In this document: one piece after another, positions 24,035 to 33,200 of the stretch
Layout: the number at the start of each line of letters is the position of its first letter
How positions within the stretch are numbered: the first letter of the stretch is position 1
Assembly (NCBI RefSeq): GCF_017873175.1
Contig: NZ_JAGGJW010000030.1
Location: 1-34,161, forward strand
Length of the DNA stretch: 34,161 bases
Origin: Neorhizobium petrolearium
Lineage (GTDB): Bacteria > Pseudomonadota > Alphaproteobacteria > Rhizobiales > Rhizobiaceae
Reading direction: 5' to 3'
The notes under the pieces: model-generated
The model's input: only the letters and a program-made list of their open reading frames with translations
What the model was told of the DNA's origin: nothing
The model's database searches: none
Translations under genes and position numbers: made by a program

Positions 24035-24529
24035 ATGGAAATGACCGCGAAAACACAAAACCATATCGAAAGCGCCGGACTCGTTGAGGCTCGTGATCCG
24101 GAGATCGATAGTCCGATCTATCGTCGTGAGGGCTTCGAAGGCATTGTCGAATTCGGCGAGATGGACAAGAAGCTCGGCGAAGCCTTGCGCATTGCCCGCG
24201 AAGAACACGGGCTTACCCGGCCGGAATTGGTCCCTCTTGTTGGCTTAACTCCTCAGGTCTATGGGCGCTACGAGCGTGGTGAGGCTAAATTGCACGTCAC
24301 GCGCCTCGTGCATCTCGGCGAACTGCTGGATTTTTCGCCGCTTGATCTGATATTTGCGGCGGCTCCGCACCTGTGGGGTACATCCGAGAACGAAGCGAAA
24401 AACCGCTACCGGTTGATGAAGCACATTGAAAAACTCCCAGCCGAAAAGACCAAGTTGCTCTTGGAGATCGTCGAGTCGTTCTTAGCGCTCCAGCCATCGG
24501 GTGAAGCGAAGGATCCAGACCATAAGTAG
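24035..24529 (+). CDS. XRE-family HTH regulator with N- and C-terminal extensions
   Basis: The HTH domain spans about residues 46-103 of the 164-residue reading (LGEALRIAREEHGLTRPELV, then VGLTPQVYGRYERGEAKLHV). About 45 residues precede it and a helical segment rich in Leu/Lys follows (IEKLPAEKTKLLLEIVESFL), perhaps for dimerisation. The start is uncertain: ATG 24035 is chosen, but GTG 23918 or ATG 24162 are possible and none has a strong ribosome binding site. Targets unknown; context suggests control of conjugation genes. Confidence 0.7.
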   Translation: MEMTAKTQNHIESAGLVEARDPEIDSPIYRREGFEGIVEFGEMDKKLGEALRIAREEHGLTRPELVPLVGLTPQVYGRYERGEAKLHVTRLVHLGELLDFSPLDLIFAAAPHLWGTSENEAKNRYRLMKHIEKLPAEKTKLLLEIVESFLALQPSGEAKDPDHK

Positions 24530-24976
24530 ACGGCCACAGCTCAATATCGCCCAGCGTCGGGTCTTCGAGCTGCGGCCTATTTGTCAGCAGGGATGTCGTC
24601 ACGCTCGAAAATGACCAAGCCAGTTGAGCCCACTTGCCTGCGGATGCAATGCACGTCGAATACGTCAGAATCCATGGCTGCTCTCAAAGCTGAAATAGCT
24701 TCTCCTGTGCGCTGTCGATTGCGATGTGTGTCCGTTCAGAATAAGCGCTAAGGCTCTGCTTCCACTGGAACCAGGCCTTGCTGAAAATTGACATTTGGTA
24801 ACTACGGTGCTTACCGCAGATTGCGTGAGGGAATGCGAATCCTAGCGAAACCAAACGAAATGCCGTTCCCAAACTATTGATCTAGAACAGAAAATTTTTC
24901 ACAGACGCGGGAGCGAGAAGAGCGGGAGGCCCGCTCTGCTTGTCGGCCATCAGGGATCCTTTGCGGTCCTCGTACG
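24530..24976. other. Gene-poor interval
   Basis: About 450 bp without a confident gene. Two tiny minus-strand frames exist: 24577-24675 (32 residues, ATG) and 24684-24794 (36 residues, basic, with SIFSKAWFQWKQSLSAYSER). Neither has a convincing ribosome binding site. No hairpin terminator with a T-run stands out. Confidence 0.3.
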
Positions 24977-25984
24977 TTAGCCTCGCCGCGACAGAAAACG
25001 CTTCAGGCTTAATCCTGCGAGCAATATGTACGGGGGCATCGCGAGGGAATAATGACCGCAGTTCAGCTCCAGGACGTTTGGCCTCGCCCCGGCTTCGTGT
25101 AGTTTTTCTATGAAGTGTTTCGATAGTTCGGGTAACACCACCTTGTCTCTGGTCGCGATCACCGCGTGAAGAGCAAGATTGGGTCGCGCCAGCTTATGCG
25201 CGTAGTTCTCCAAATCCAGCGGCCCCCACGCCCTACGAAGATCGGCTATCTCGATCGCACGCTCCAGGCCTTCACGTATCGCCCGGGTCGCACGGCCTGT
25301 CCAAACCATGTCAGCGAGGCTACCCGCCGTCAAAAACAAGGACGCCTTTGTTACGGCCGGTTCATGTGCCGCGATCAATCCCGCAACCCATGAGCCAAGG
25401 CTCATGCCGAGAACCGAGATCTCTCGATAGCCTTCGCTTTTCAGCCAGCGGATCAGCTTTCGTCCGTCCCATACGGCCTGCCTTACAGACTGGATCGTTC
25501 GGCCGAGATTCGCGCTCAGCATGTCCTCGGCATAGAGCGAGCCAGGACGGCTTCGCTCGAAGTGATAGGGCATGGCGATCTCGACCGTCGTGATCCCACG
25601 CCGCGACAAATACTTGGCGATCTGATGATTTCGGCGGCTGGCATTCCAGTGGTGGAAGATCACCAATGCCTGGTTGTGCGAGCCACTTTCGGTTACCTTC
25701 GCCCAAACAAAGTTATTCTCTTCGACGTCCGTTGATATGTCCGAAGGAAATTTCAACCACCCATCTTGTATCTCAAAGCCATCATCGCTCTCGCTCGGTT
25801 CGCCATAAAATCTTGGATCAGCCAGAGCTTGGTCGGCAAGGGCACAAAACTCCTCGACAGTTCCTACCCTCTTCTGGTCCGGGAAAGCGAGGCAGCTGTC
25901 GAGAAAGATAGGTTTCGCTGTCTTCGCTTCCTCGCCACGCCGCGCCCGCTGCTCGTCCCACCGGTCAATCCATCTATGATACAC
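24977..25984 (-). CDS. Alpha/beta hydrolase, candidate RcgR-type conjugation regulator
   Basis: A 335-residue cytoplasmic alpha/beta hydrolase. The nucleophile elbow GMSLGSW gives Ser195, a likely acid is Asp280 (ATRDKVV) and the catalytic His is His311 (CGHYSL); LVIFHHWNASRRN resembles the oxyanion region. The GTG at 25984 has GGAAAG upstream and overlaps the end of the preceding membrane-protein gene by 11 bp, so the two form an operon. From memory, rhizobial plasmids carry an adjacent pair named RcgA (membrane protein needed for conjugation) and RcgR (hydrolase-like, inhibits it); this pair fits by order, type and location in a transfer region. The substrate is not known; a lactone-like signal would be a guess. 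Confidence 0.75.
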   Translation of the reverse strand: MYHRWIDRWDEQRARRGEEAKTAKPIFLDSCLAFPDQKRVGTVEEFCALADQALADPRFYGEPSESDDGFEIQDGWLKFPSDISTDVEENNFVWAKVTESGSHNQALVIFHHWNASRRNHQIAKYLSRRGITTVEIAMPYHFERSRPGSLYAEDMLSANLGRTIQSVRQAVWDGRKLIRWLKSEGYREISVLGMSLGSWVAGLIAAHEPAVTKASLFLTAGSLADMVWTGRATRAIREGLERAIEIADLRRAWGPLDLENYAHKLARPNLALHAVIATRDKVVLPELSKHFIEKLHEAGARPNVLELNCGHYSLAMPPYILLAGLSLKRFLSRRG

Positions 25985-27575
25985 TCTGGTTGCTTTCCAA
26001 TTCGGTCTGCCGCCGTTGCCCGAACTCTGGATCAAAGAGGCCGTATACGGCGAGTAGAACACTAACGCCGAGGAAGGTCGAAAAGCCGTCAAAGACGTCG
26101 ATCAACAGATAGCTGGCAAAGAGCAGGCCTAGGACCGCTGACATCTTCCACAAAGTCACACGGAACTCCTTTTCGAAAGCCAGGCGAAGAAGACCGTATA
26201 CAAATACGACACAGGCCGAAATGGCGACAAGCAGGCTGCTGTAATGCGTTGGCATTCGATAGCCCAAGCTGTGGCTACCATCAGGGTGGCCTTCGAGAAC
26301 CGAAGACATATCGTGAATTATCCAGGTCATGACGTCTTCGCCATTGGAGTTCAGGTATGCGCTTTGGATCTTCATGCACACGGCGACGAGAACACCAAGG
26401 ATGGTGCAGCGGAAAATTCCCCGCATGATCCTAAGGCGGATTTCGCGCCGATGCTCGTGCTCTGGCTGCGTCTTTGCGCCTCCTTCGATTTTCCAAAGAT
26501 CGTGGACGATCGTATGAAGCAAAATCAGGCCCGCGAAAAAGAGATAAAAGCAAATGCTCATGTAAAGGTAGGAAAGCGCGGTGAACACGATCTCTACAGG
26601 CACCGATATGAGATCAGGTTGCACAATGGCTATCGTGCCCCAGCTGATCGCGTAATCGCCACTACCCTCCAGCAGGGGGACGAGACACACGCCGATCCAT
26701 TGAAGAAGGCCAGCGACCAGGATGCAGATCAGAAAAACGGCCCAATAGGAATATGAATAAGCGCGAACATTGCACGCCCAGGCTTTGGTGCTTTCTGAGC
26801 TATCGGCATGTGCTGCCAGGCGTACGCGTGCGTCCTGTTTCCAAAATGCCAGCAGCTCAATCACAACTGCGAAAAATAGCGGCAGGAGTACCATGAAGAG
26901 AAGGGTCCAGTTCGGTGCCCATAGAAAACCGACTTCCTTAACGACGCCGTCCGGCCGCCTATAGGTGATGCTGGCGATCCCGACGATGTACGACAGAAAC
27001 CCGAGGGCGGAAGCACCGGCGAATATCGATGCCGGAAGGTTCAAGGGAGATCCATGAGTGAAAAGCGCTTCCGATCTCTCAGCTAAGCTTAACGGTTGTC
27101 TTTTTCGGGAAACTTCATTGTCTTGGGCGATACTGCCCGCAGGTTCTTCATAATCAACCATAATAGGCGGCGACGTCTCAGGGCCGAAGGATGCCATGCT
27201 TCCAGCAGATTTTTTCGAACTTCGCCTCTTAGAGGTCAGCCGCGATTGCGCTGCACTGAGTTCCACGAGCCATTCGCTCGTCGCTTCCGGATCGTCGCAG
27301 CCATAGATCCGTGCCAGCCAGCGGATGTTGGAAGGGCTGATTCCCTTATCGTTTTCTTGAAACCAGAGCTGGACTGTTCGCAAATCGACGCCGAGCCGGT
27401 TGGAGTCGATCTGTGATATCGCCTCCGCCAACAACTCCGGCGTCCACGGGCCTTGTGGAAACCCGTCCCGACCCAAAGGCCGGCCCGCTCCCACGGCGGC
27501 TAACTGCTTGAACAGTTCTTTGAAATCGCGTCCGTCCTTCGGAGGAGGGACAAAAATCTTCCCGTTCTTTTCCAA
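25974..27575 (-). CDS. Polytopic membrane protein with N-terminal HTH-like region, candidate RcgA-type conjugation factor
   Basis: A 533-residue protein. Residues 1-115 are soluble and helical, with an HTH-like stretch (VDLRTVQLWFQENDKGISPS, then NIRWLARIYGCDDPEAT). A basic Ser/Lys linker (about 113-170) follows, and then about eight membrane segments from residue 175 to 525. This order suggests a membrane-anchored regulator or sensor. The only start before the stop-bounded frame is TTG 27575, with a weak ribosome binding site; a GTG 27 codons later is an alternative. It is upstream of and overlaps the hydrolase gene. The RcgA resemblance is from recollection of rhizobial conjugation literature and needs a family search. 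Confidence 0.7.
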   Translation of the reverse strand: MEKNGKIFVPPPKDGRDFKELFKQLAAVGAGRPLGRDGFPQGPWTPELLAEAISQIDSNRLGVDLRTVQLWFQENDKGISPSNIRWLARIYGCDDPEATSEWLVELSAAQSRLTSKRRSSKKSAGSMASFGPETSPPIMVDYEEPAGSIAQDNEVSRKRQPLSLAERSEALFTHGSPLNLPASIFAGASALGFLSYIVGIASITYRRPDGVVKEVGFLWAPNWTLLFMVLLPLFFAVVIELLAFWKQDARVRLAAHADSSESTKAWACNVRAYSYSYWAVFLICILVAGLLQWIGVCLVPLLEGSGDYAISWGTIAIVQPDLISVPVEIVFTALSYLYMSICFYLFFAGLILLHTIVHDLWKIEGGAKTQPEHEHRREIRLRIMRGIFRCTILGVLVAVCMKIQSAYLNSNGEDVMTWIIHDMSSVLEGHPDGSHSLGYRMPTHYSSLLVAISACVVFVYGLLRLAFEKEFRVTLWKMSAVLGLLFASYLLIDVFDGFSTFLGVSVLLAVYGLFDPEFGQRRQTELESNQSVS

Positions 27576-28059
27576 TGGCTCAAATGCTCAAATTTAGTTC
27601 GCTTTAGTGACCCGAGAGGTCGTATCCTGACGCGACGGGGGCTCGGATGATCTACCTGAAGTATATCCATCTCCTTCGGATTGGTAAAGAAATAAAGCAC
27701 TCCTTCAAAGGGAGATGCCGCAATTTATCATGCAGTTTCAATTGCCTGCGCGTTTCAGAAAACCGGCTACGCGCTCCATTCACTGGCATGAGTGAGGAGG
27801 AGGGCGCCGTTAATACGGCTATCTTAGGTTGTGAAAATCGCATAATGCGATTTATGGAACTAACATTGTAGCTTACGGGCTGATGTTCCGCTTTCCTGTT
27901 CGCGTCTTCCGGCTCGCCGACGCTTAATAGGTTCGCCAGATGACGCCTGTTCGCCACTCGAGTTCCACCTCGCCATGAGTGCTTAGTCAACCAGCAACAG
28001 CCAGAACATCCTTGATCTGCATGGTGGCGGCGGCGATCTCTAGACCATATTGCTCAACA
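27576..28059. other. Intergenic region with an operator-like palindrome
   Basis: About 480 bp without a credible gene. A tandem 8-mer GCTCAAAT lies at 27578-27593 next to the TTG start of the membrane-protein gene. A perfect palindrome occurs at 27835-27853. The rest shows no recognisable mobile-element or RNA signature. Confidence 0.4.
27835..27853. promoter_or_regulatory. Perfect palindrome, candidate operator
   Basis: AAATCGCA (27835-27842) and TGCGATTT (27846-27853) are perfect arms around TAA, about 260 bp upstream of the membrane-protein/hydrolase operon. Dyad size and spacing suit a dimeric HTH regulator. It does not match the LuxR-type tra box. Confidence 0.4.
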
Positions 28060-28644
28060 TTATTTCAGCGTTTTACGAAGGGACAATCCGAGCCCACCGA
28101 TGGCAAGCCCTAGCAAAAGTAGGTTCGTGCCAAGTATCACGTCTGGTTCGATACTGAAGTCAGTCCAGCCGTTGATGATCCCCCCGACCACCGCGCAGAC
28201 GAAACTTGCGAGACCACCCGCCACTAGCCAGGTGCCGCCGTCCCCCAAGATGCCAATCGTTACACCGATCCAGGTCGTGAGCGCCGCCGAAGCCGCGAGG
28301 ATGACGTAGAACGAGGCGAGCGACCACGTTGAGGCAAGCAAGGGATCGTTTGTGAGGATCAGACCGAGCCAGAGATGCAGAATACCGACGATTATCCAAT
28401 CGAAATAGAGTTTCGGGCGCCCCAGTCTGATGATGATGATCGCCAGCAGAAGACCGCCAAATACCGAAGCCATGCCGGGCCAATATTGGAAAGCCAGTCG
28501 ACCGAAAAAGGAGTTGGCAAAAGCGACAGTGGCCATATCGACAAGAATAATGCCGACCACGAACAGTCGCCCACCGTCATATGGGCCTTGAAAGCGATCG
28601 CTGATCTTACGACGCTTTCGGGACGCGGCGGCGCGGATGAACAT
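28060..28644 (-). CDS. Multi-pass membrane protein (HdeD/DUF308-like)
   Basis: A 194-residue hydrophobic protein with about six membrane segments (for example LFVVGIILVDMATVAFANSF and IIVGILHLWLGLIL), resembling HdeD-type small membrane proteins in its Trp/Gly-rich repeats (WLVAGGLASFVCAVVGGII). The frame stays open to GTG/ATG codons further right (28665, 28722), but those lie in or beyond a strong terminator hairpin. I therefore place the start at ATG 28644, just after its T-run. Function unknown; HdeD-type proteins are linked to acid resistance in enteric bacteria. Confidence 0.55.
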   Translation of the reverse strand: MFIRAAASRKRRKISDRFQGPYDGGRLFVVGIILVDMATVAFANSFFGRLAFQYWPGMASVFGGLLLAIIIIRLGRPKLYFDWIIVGILHLWLGLILTNDPLLASTWSLASFYVILAASAALTTWIGVTIGILGDGGTWLVAGGLASFVCAVVGGIINGWTDFSIEPDVILGTNLLLLGLAIGGLGLSLRKTLK

Positions 28645-28686
28645 TAAAAAATCCGAGACGCGCATCAGCGGTGATGCGCGTCTCGG
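28645..28686 (-). terminator. Strong intrinsic terminator (or attenuator)
   Basis: On the minus strand a perfect 15-bp stem (28686-28672 with 28667-28653) closes on a 4-base loop and is followed by A-T6-A. This is a textbook Rho-independent terminator, orientation-specific because the plus strand has no T-run. No minus-strand gene is visible on its upstream side, and the membrane-protein start lies directly after it. Confidence 0.8.
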
Positions 28687-28901
28687 CGGATGTCCGCTGT
28701 TGCGGCGTGGGGACGTGCACATCCGTGTCTTCTACAGTTCGCAATGCGTAGTTGACGAGCGGCTTGTGTGAGCCACCGGGGCCAACGCGAGCGCAAAATA
28801 ACCCTTAGGGGCCGACCGTTGAACTTCCCTTATTTCCAAACCGACTTCCTCTCGATTTTCTTTTCGCAATGCAACAATCTGCTTGATTAACACATCCGAT
28901 T

Positions 28902-28925
28902 TATATACCTACGAAAATGTATGTA
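28902..28925. promoter_or_regulatory. AcrR-type operator in the RND operon promoter
   Basis: The 24-bp stretch matches the E. coli AcrR palindrome at 18 of 24 positions as I recall that site; the right half AATGTATGTA (28916-28925) is identical. It lies 33 bp before the adaptor start. TTGATT (28883-28888) and the TATA-rich DNA at 28902-28909 could be the promoter, so repressor binding would block it. The TetR/AcrR-like protein at 33362-34009 is the likely ligand. Confidence 0.65.
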
Positions 28926-28957
28926 AATAGGCCGTAAGATAAAATATGGAGTTCAAG

Positions 28958-30193
28958 ATGCGGACCACTGCCCTGCGTGCAACCGTTATCCTGCTGGGAG
29001 CCGCCTTGCTTTCTGCCTGCCAGAAGGAAGAACAGGCGGCTGCCCCACTTCGGCCGGCGGCCGAAGTGGGGGTGGTGACCGTCGCAGCAGAAACCCTTCC
29101 GATCACCAACGAATTGCCCGGACGCATTGCGCCCACCCGGCTTGCCGAGGTAAGACCGCGGGTGTCGGGCATCGTGGTGGAACGTGTCTTTGAGCAAGGC
29201 TCGCTGGTCAAAGAGGGCGATGTCCTTTATCGCATCGACCAGGCGCCGTTTCAGGTCCAGGTCGACAGCGCCGAGGCGACACTCAAGCGCGCTCAAGCGG
29301 CCCAGCTTCAGGCACGCCAAACGGCAGACCGGCAGCAGCAGCTCCGCCGCAACAATGTTGCTTCCCAGCAGGAATACGACAACGCCATCGCCCAGCTTGC
29401 GCAAGCCGATGCCGAAGTCGCCATAGCGGAAGCCGGTTTGGCTAGTGCGCGTCTCAGTCTGCAGTACTCGCAGGTAACCGCGCCGATCAGCGGCCGTATC
29501 GGTCGTGCCTTGATTACGGAAGGGGCACTGGTCAGTACCAACAGCTCGGAGAACCTCGCGACAATCCAGCAGCTCGACCCGATCTATGCGGACTTCACAC
29601 AGCCCGCCGCCGATCTGATCCGGCTTCGCAAAGCCCTACAAGACGGCCAACTGATGACCGGACCGAACGAGGCTGAAGTCAAGCTTATCCTCGACGACGG
29701 CACACCTTACGACGTGCCGGGTCGGCTGCTCTTCTCCGAAGCCGCGGTTGACGAAACCACCGGTCAGGTGACATTGCGGGGAGAGTTCCCCAACCCGAAC
29801 GGAGACCTGCTGCCTGGCATGTATGTTCGGGTTCAGATCCAGCAGGGAATCGCGAGCGCGGCAATCGCCGTGCCACAGCAGGCTGTCCAGCGCGATGCGG
29901 GCGGTCAGGCGAGCGTGCTCATCGTCAATGCCGAGAATACGGTCGAACAGAGGCGTGTGAACGTCGGCCGTTCGGTCAACGATCGCTGGGTCATTACCCA
30001 GGGGCTCAAAACTGGTGATCGCGTGCTGGCTGAAGGGTTCCAAAAAACAGCACCCGGCGCGAAGGTGGCGCCTGAACCTTGGGTTCCGCCTCAGGTTGCG
30101 AACGCAGCGGCACCAGCCATACCGCGCGAGCAATCCGACATGGCAGAGCCGGACAACAAACCCTCCCCCGAAGCCAAGGCTGCCAACCAGTAA
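28958..30193 (+). CDS. RND efflux periplasmic adaptor lipoprotein (AcrA/MexA family)
   Basis: A 411-residue membrane-fusion protein joining an RND pump to an outer-membrane channel. Lipobox LLSAC puts the lipid on Cys21. A barrel-sandwich half-motif (EVRPRVSGIVVERVFEQGSL) and its partner (SQVTAPISGRIGRALITEGA) flank a coiled-coil hairpin (about 95-160), and a beta-barrel domain follows. The C-terminus is Pro/Ala-rich. ATG 28958 has GGAG seven bases upstream; an ATG at 28946 is an alternative. First gene of a three-gene operon with pump and repressor. Confidence 0.93.
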   Translation: MRTTALRATVILLGAALLSACQKEEQAAAPLRPAAEVGVVTVAAETLPITNELPGRIAPTRLAEVRPRVSGIVVERVFEQGSLVKEGDVLYRIDQAPFQVQVDSAEATLKRAQAAQLQARQTADRQQQLRRNNVASQQEYDNAIAQLAQADAEVAIAEAGLASARLSLQYSQVTAPISGRIGRALITEGALVSTNSSENLATIQQLDPIYADFTQPAADLIRLRKALQDGQLMTGPNEAEVKLILDDGTPYDVPGRLLFSEAAVDETTGQVTLRGEFPNPNGDLLPGMYVRVQIQQGIASAAIAVPQQAVQRDAGGQASVLIVNAENTVEQRRVNVGRSVNDRWVITQGLKTGDRVLAEGFQKTAPGAKVAPEPWVPPQVANAAAPAIPREQSDMAEPDNKPSPEAKAANQ

Positions 30194-30205
30194 GGATCGC
30201 TTGTT

Positions 30206-33200
30206 ATGGCACAATTCTTTATCGGCCGGCCGATTTTTGCCTGGGTCGTGGCCCTCTTCATCGTCATCGGCGGGCTCTTGGCATTGCCCAGCCTGCCGAT
30301 CGCGCAGTATCCCAATGTCGCTCCTCCGCAGATCGCTATTTCGACGAACTATCCCGGAGCCTCGCCGGAAGATGTGTATCAGAGCGTGACGCGACCGATC
30401 GAAGAAGAACTGAACGGCGTGCCGGGCCTTATCTACTTCGAGTCGACGTCGGAATCGTCAGGTCGTATCGCGATCAATGTGACGTTCGCGCCCGGCACGA
30501 ATATCGGCGAGGCTCAGGTCGAGGTGCAAAACCGTATCGCCCGCGTCGAGCCTCGTCTGCCTCAGGCTGTTACCGCGCAAGGCATGCGCGTGGAACAAGC
30601 TGGCACTGCGTTTTTGATGATGGTGGCGCTTACTTCGACCGACGGCAATACAGATGCAATCGGCCTGGGCGACTATCTCAGCCGCAACGTACTCGGTGAA
30701 ATCCGTCGCGTGCCCGGTGTGGGCAGCGCGCAACTTTTCGCGTCCCAACGCTCGATGCGCGTGTGGCTCGACCCGGACAAGATGGTCGGGCTCAGACTGA
30801 CCTCAGCCGATGTCATCAGCGCCATTGGGGCGCAAAATGCGCAGGTCGCGGCAGGACGCATCGGCGCGACGCCCAATCCAATCGGCCAGCAAATTTCCGC
30901 GACCATTAATGTCCAGGGCCAGTTGCGCACGCCGGAGGAATTCGGGGCGATTGTCCTACGCGCCAATCCCGATGGCTCCTCGGTCCGCCTGCGCGACGTG
31001 GCTCGCCTCGAGGTCGGGGCCGAGACCTACAACTTCTCAAGTCGGCTCAACGGGAAGCCGAGTGCGGCGATCGGCATTCAGTTGTCGCCGACGGGTAATG
31101 CGCTGGCCACATCAGAGGGCGTCCACGCGGTCATGGAGGACCTGAAACATTATTTCCCCGTGGGCCTTGAATACGAAATTCCCTACGACACCAGTCCTTT
31201 TGTCGAGATATCCATCGAAAAGGTTATTCACACACTCGTTGAGGCGATGATCCTGGTTTTCGCGGTGATGTTCCTGTTCCTCCAGAACATCCGCTACACC
31301 ATCATCCCGACGGTAGTCGTTCCCGTGGCGCTGCTGGGAACAGTCGGCGTCATGCTCGTCGCTGGCTTCTCGATCAACGTGCTGACGATGTTCGCCATGG
31401 TGCTGGCGATCGGCATTCTCGTGGACGACGCGATCGTGGTCGTCGAAAATGTCGAGCGCATCATGATGGCGGAGAAGTTGCCTCCAAAAGAAGCGACCCG
31501 TAGGGCGATGAACCAGATCACCGGTGCGATCATCGGTATCACGCTAGTGTTGACCGCCGTCTTCGTACCCATGGCCTTTTTCCCCGGCGCCGTTGGTATC
31601 ATCTATCAGCAGTTCAGCCTGACGATGGTGGTGTCGATCCTGTTCTCCGGGTTCCTCGCCCTGTCGCTGACGCCAGCTCTTTGCGCCACTTTTCTGAAAC
31701 CGATCCCGCATGGTCACCATGAGAAGAAAGGTTTCTTCGGGCTGTTCAACCGTGGCTTCGACAAAGCCTCGCACGGCTATTCCTCGCTCGTCAGCAGGAT
31801 CATCAAGCGGGCTGGCCGTTTCATGGTAGTCTATCTCGCTCTGGTCGTCGGTCTCGGCTGGGCTTATCTGCAGCTTCCCGGCTCCTTCCTTCCGAATGAA
31901 GACCAAGGCTTCCTGATCGTAGACGTCCAGGCGCCTGCAGAGGCAAGCACCGACCGCACGCTCGAGGTTATTGAGCAGCTCGAGCAGGTCGCGTTGTCGG
32001 AAAAAGCGGTCGACCGGATCATTGCCATTTCCGGTTATTCCTTCTCGGGAACCGGACAGAATGCAGGCCTGGCCTTCATCACACTTAAGGACTGGGACGA
32101 ACGTGGGCCCGAGGATTCTGCGGTCGCCCTATCCGCAAGGGTCAACCAGAAGCTTTTCGGCCTGCGCGACGCGATCGCATTTGCGTTGTCCCCTCCACCG
32201 ATCCAGGGGCTTGGAAACTCCAGTGGCTTCACCTTTCGCCTGCAGGATCGATCCGGCGCTGGACAGACGGCTCTCGGTGCGGCTGCGGCCCAATTGATGG
32301 CGGAGGCCCGAAAGAGTCCCGTACTTGCAGGCCTGCGTGTTGAGGGCATGCCGGATTCTGCTCAATTGAATCTGCTGATTGACCGGGAGAAAGCCAATAC
32401 GTTCGGCGTCACGTTCAGCGATATCAATGCCACGATTACCGCTAATCTCGGCTCGTCCTACGTGAACGACTTTCCAAATGCCGGCAGGATGCAGCGCGTG
32501 ACGGTCCAGGCGGACGGTAACGCGCGCATGCAGGCAGAGGACCTCTTGAAGCTCAACGTGCGCAACGCCAGCGGCGGAATGGTGCCGATCTCATCGTTTG
32601 CGAGTGTCGAGTGGGTGCGCGGGCCGTCACAGGTTGTCGGTTATAACGGCTATCCGGCCGTCCGCGTCGCCGGGCAAGCCGGTCCCGGGTATTCCACGGG
32701 CGACGCCATCGCGGAAATGGAACGGCTGGCAGGCCATCTGCCCACCGGGTTCGGTTACGAATGGACTGGTCAGTCCCTACAGGAAATTCAGTCCGGCGCC
32801 CAGGCCCCTGCCCTGATTGGTCTCAGCATCCTGTTCGTGTTCCTGCTGCTTGCAGCGCTCTACGAAAGCTGGTCGATCCCGATCTCGGTTATGCTGGTCG
32901 TGCCGCTCGGCGTCATCGGCTCTGTCGCGGCCGTCATGCTGAGAGATATGCCGAACGACGTCTATTTCCTCGTCGGCCTGATCACCATCATCGGTCTGTC
33001 TGCGAAAAACGCCATTCTCATCATCGAATTCGCCAAAGATCTCAGGGCCGAAGGCAAATCGACTTACGAAGCGACCGTGGAAGCGGCGCATCTTCGCTTC
33101 CGCCCGATCCTGATGACGTCGCTTGCCTTCACGCTTGGCGTCGTCCCGATGGCGATCGCAACCGGAGCCAGCGCGGCAAGCCAGAACGCGATAGGCACAG

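Noticed and set aside
24684..24872. A 62-codon minus-strand frame
   Set aside because: No ribosome binding site and no recognisable domain; kept only as a remark on the gene-poor interval.
27652..27990. A 112-codon minus-strand frame
   Set aside because: Basic, low-complexity translation without ribosome binding site or family resemblance; the operator-like palindrome lies inside it.
28645..28722. A longer N-terminus for the HdeD-like membrane protein starting at 28722 or 28665
   Set aside because: It would translate the terminator stem itself; ATG 28644 after the T-run is more plausible.
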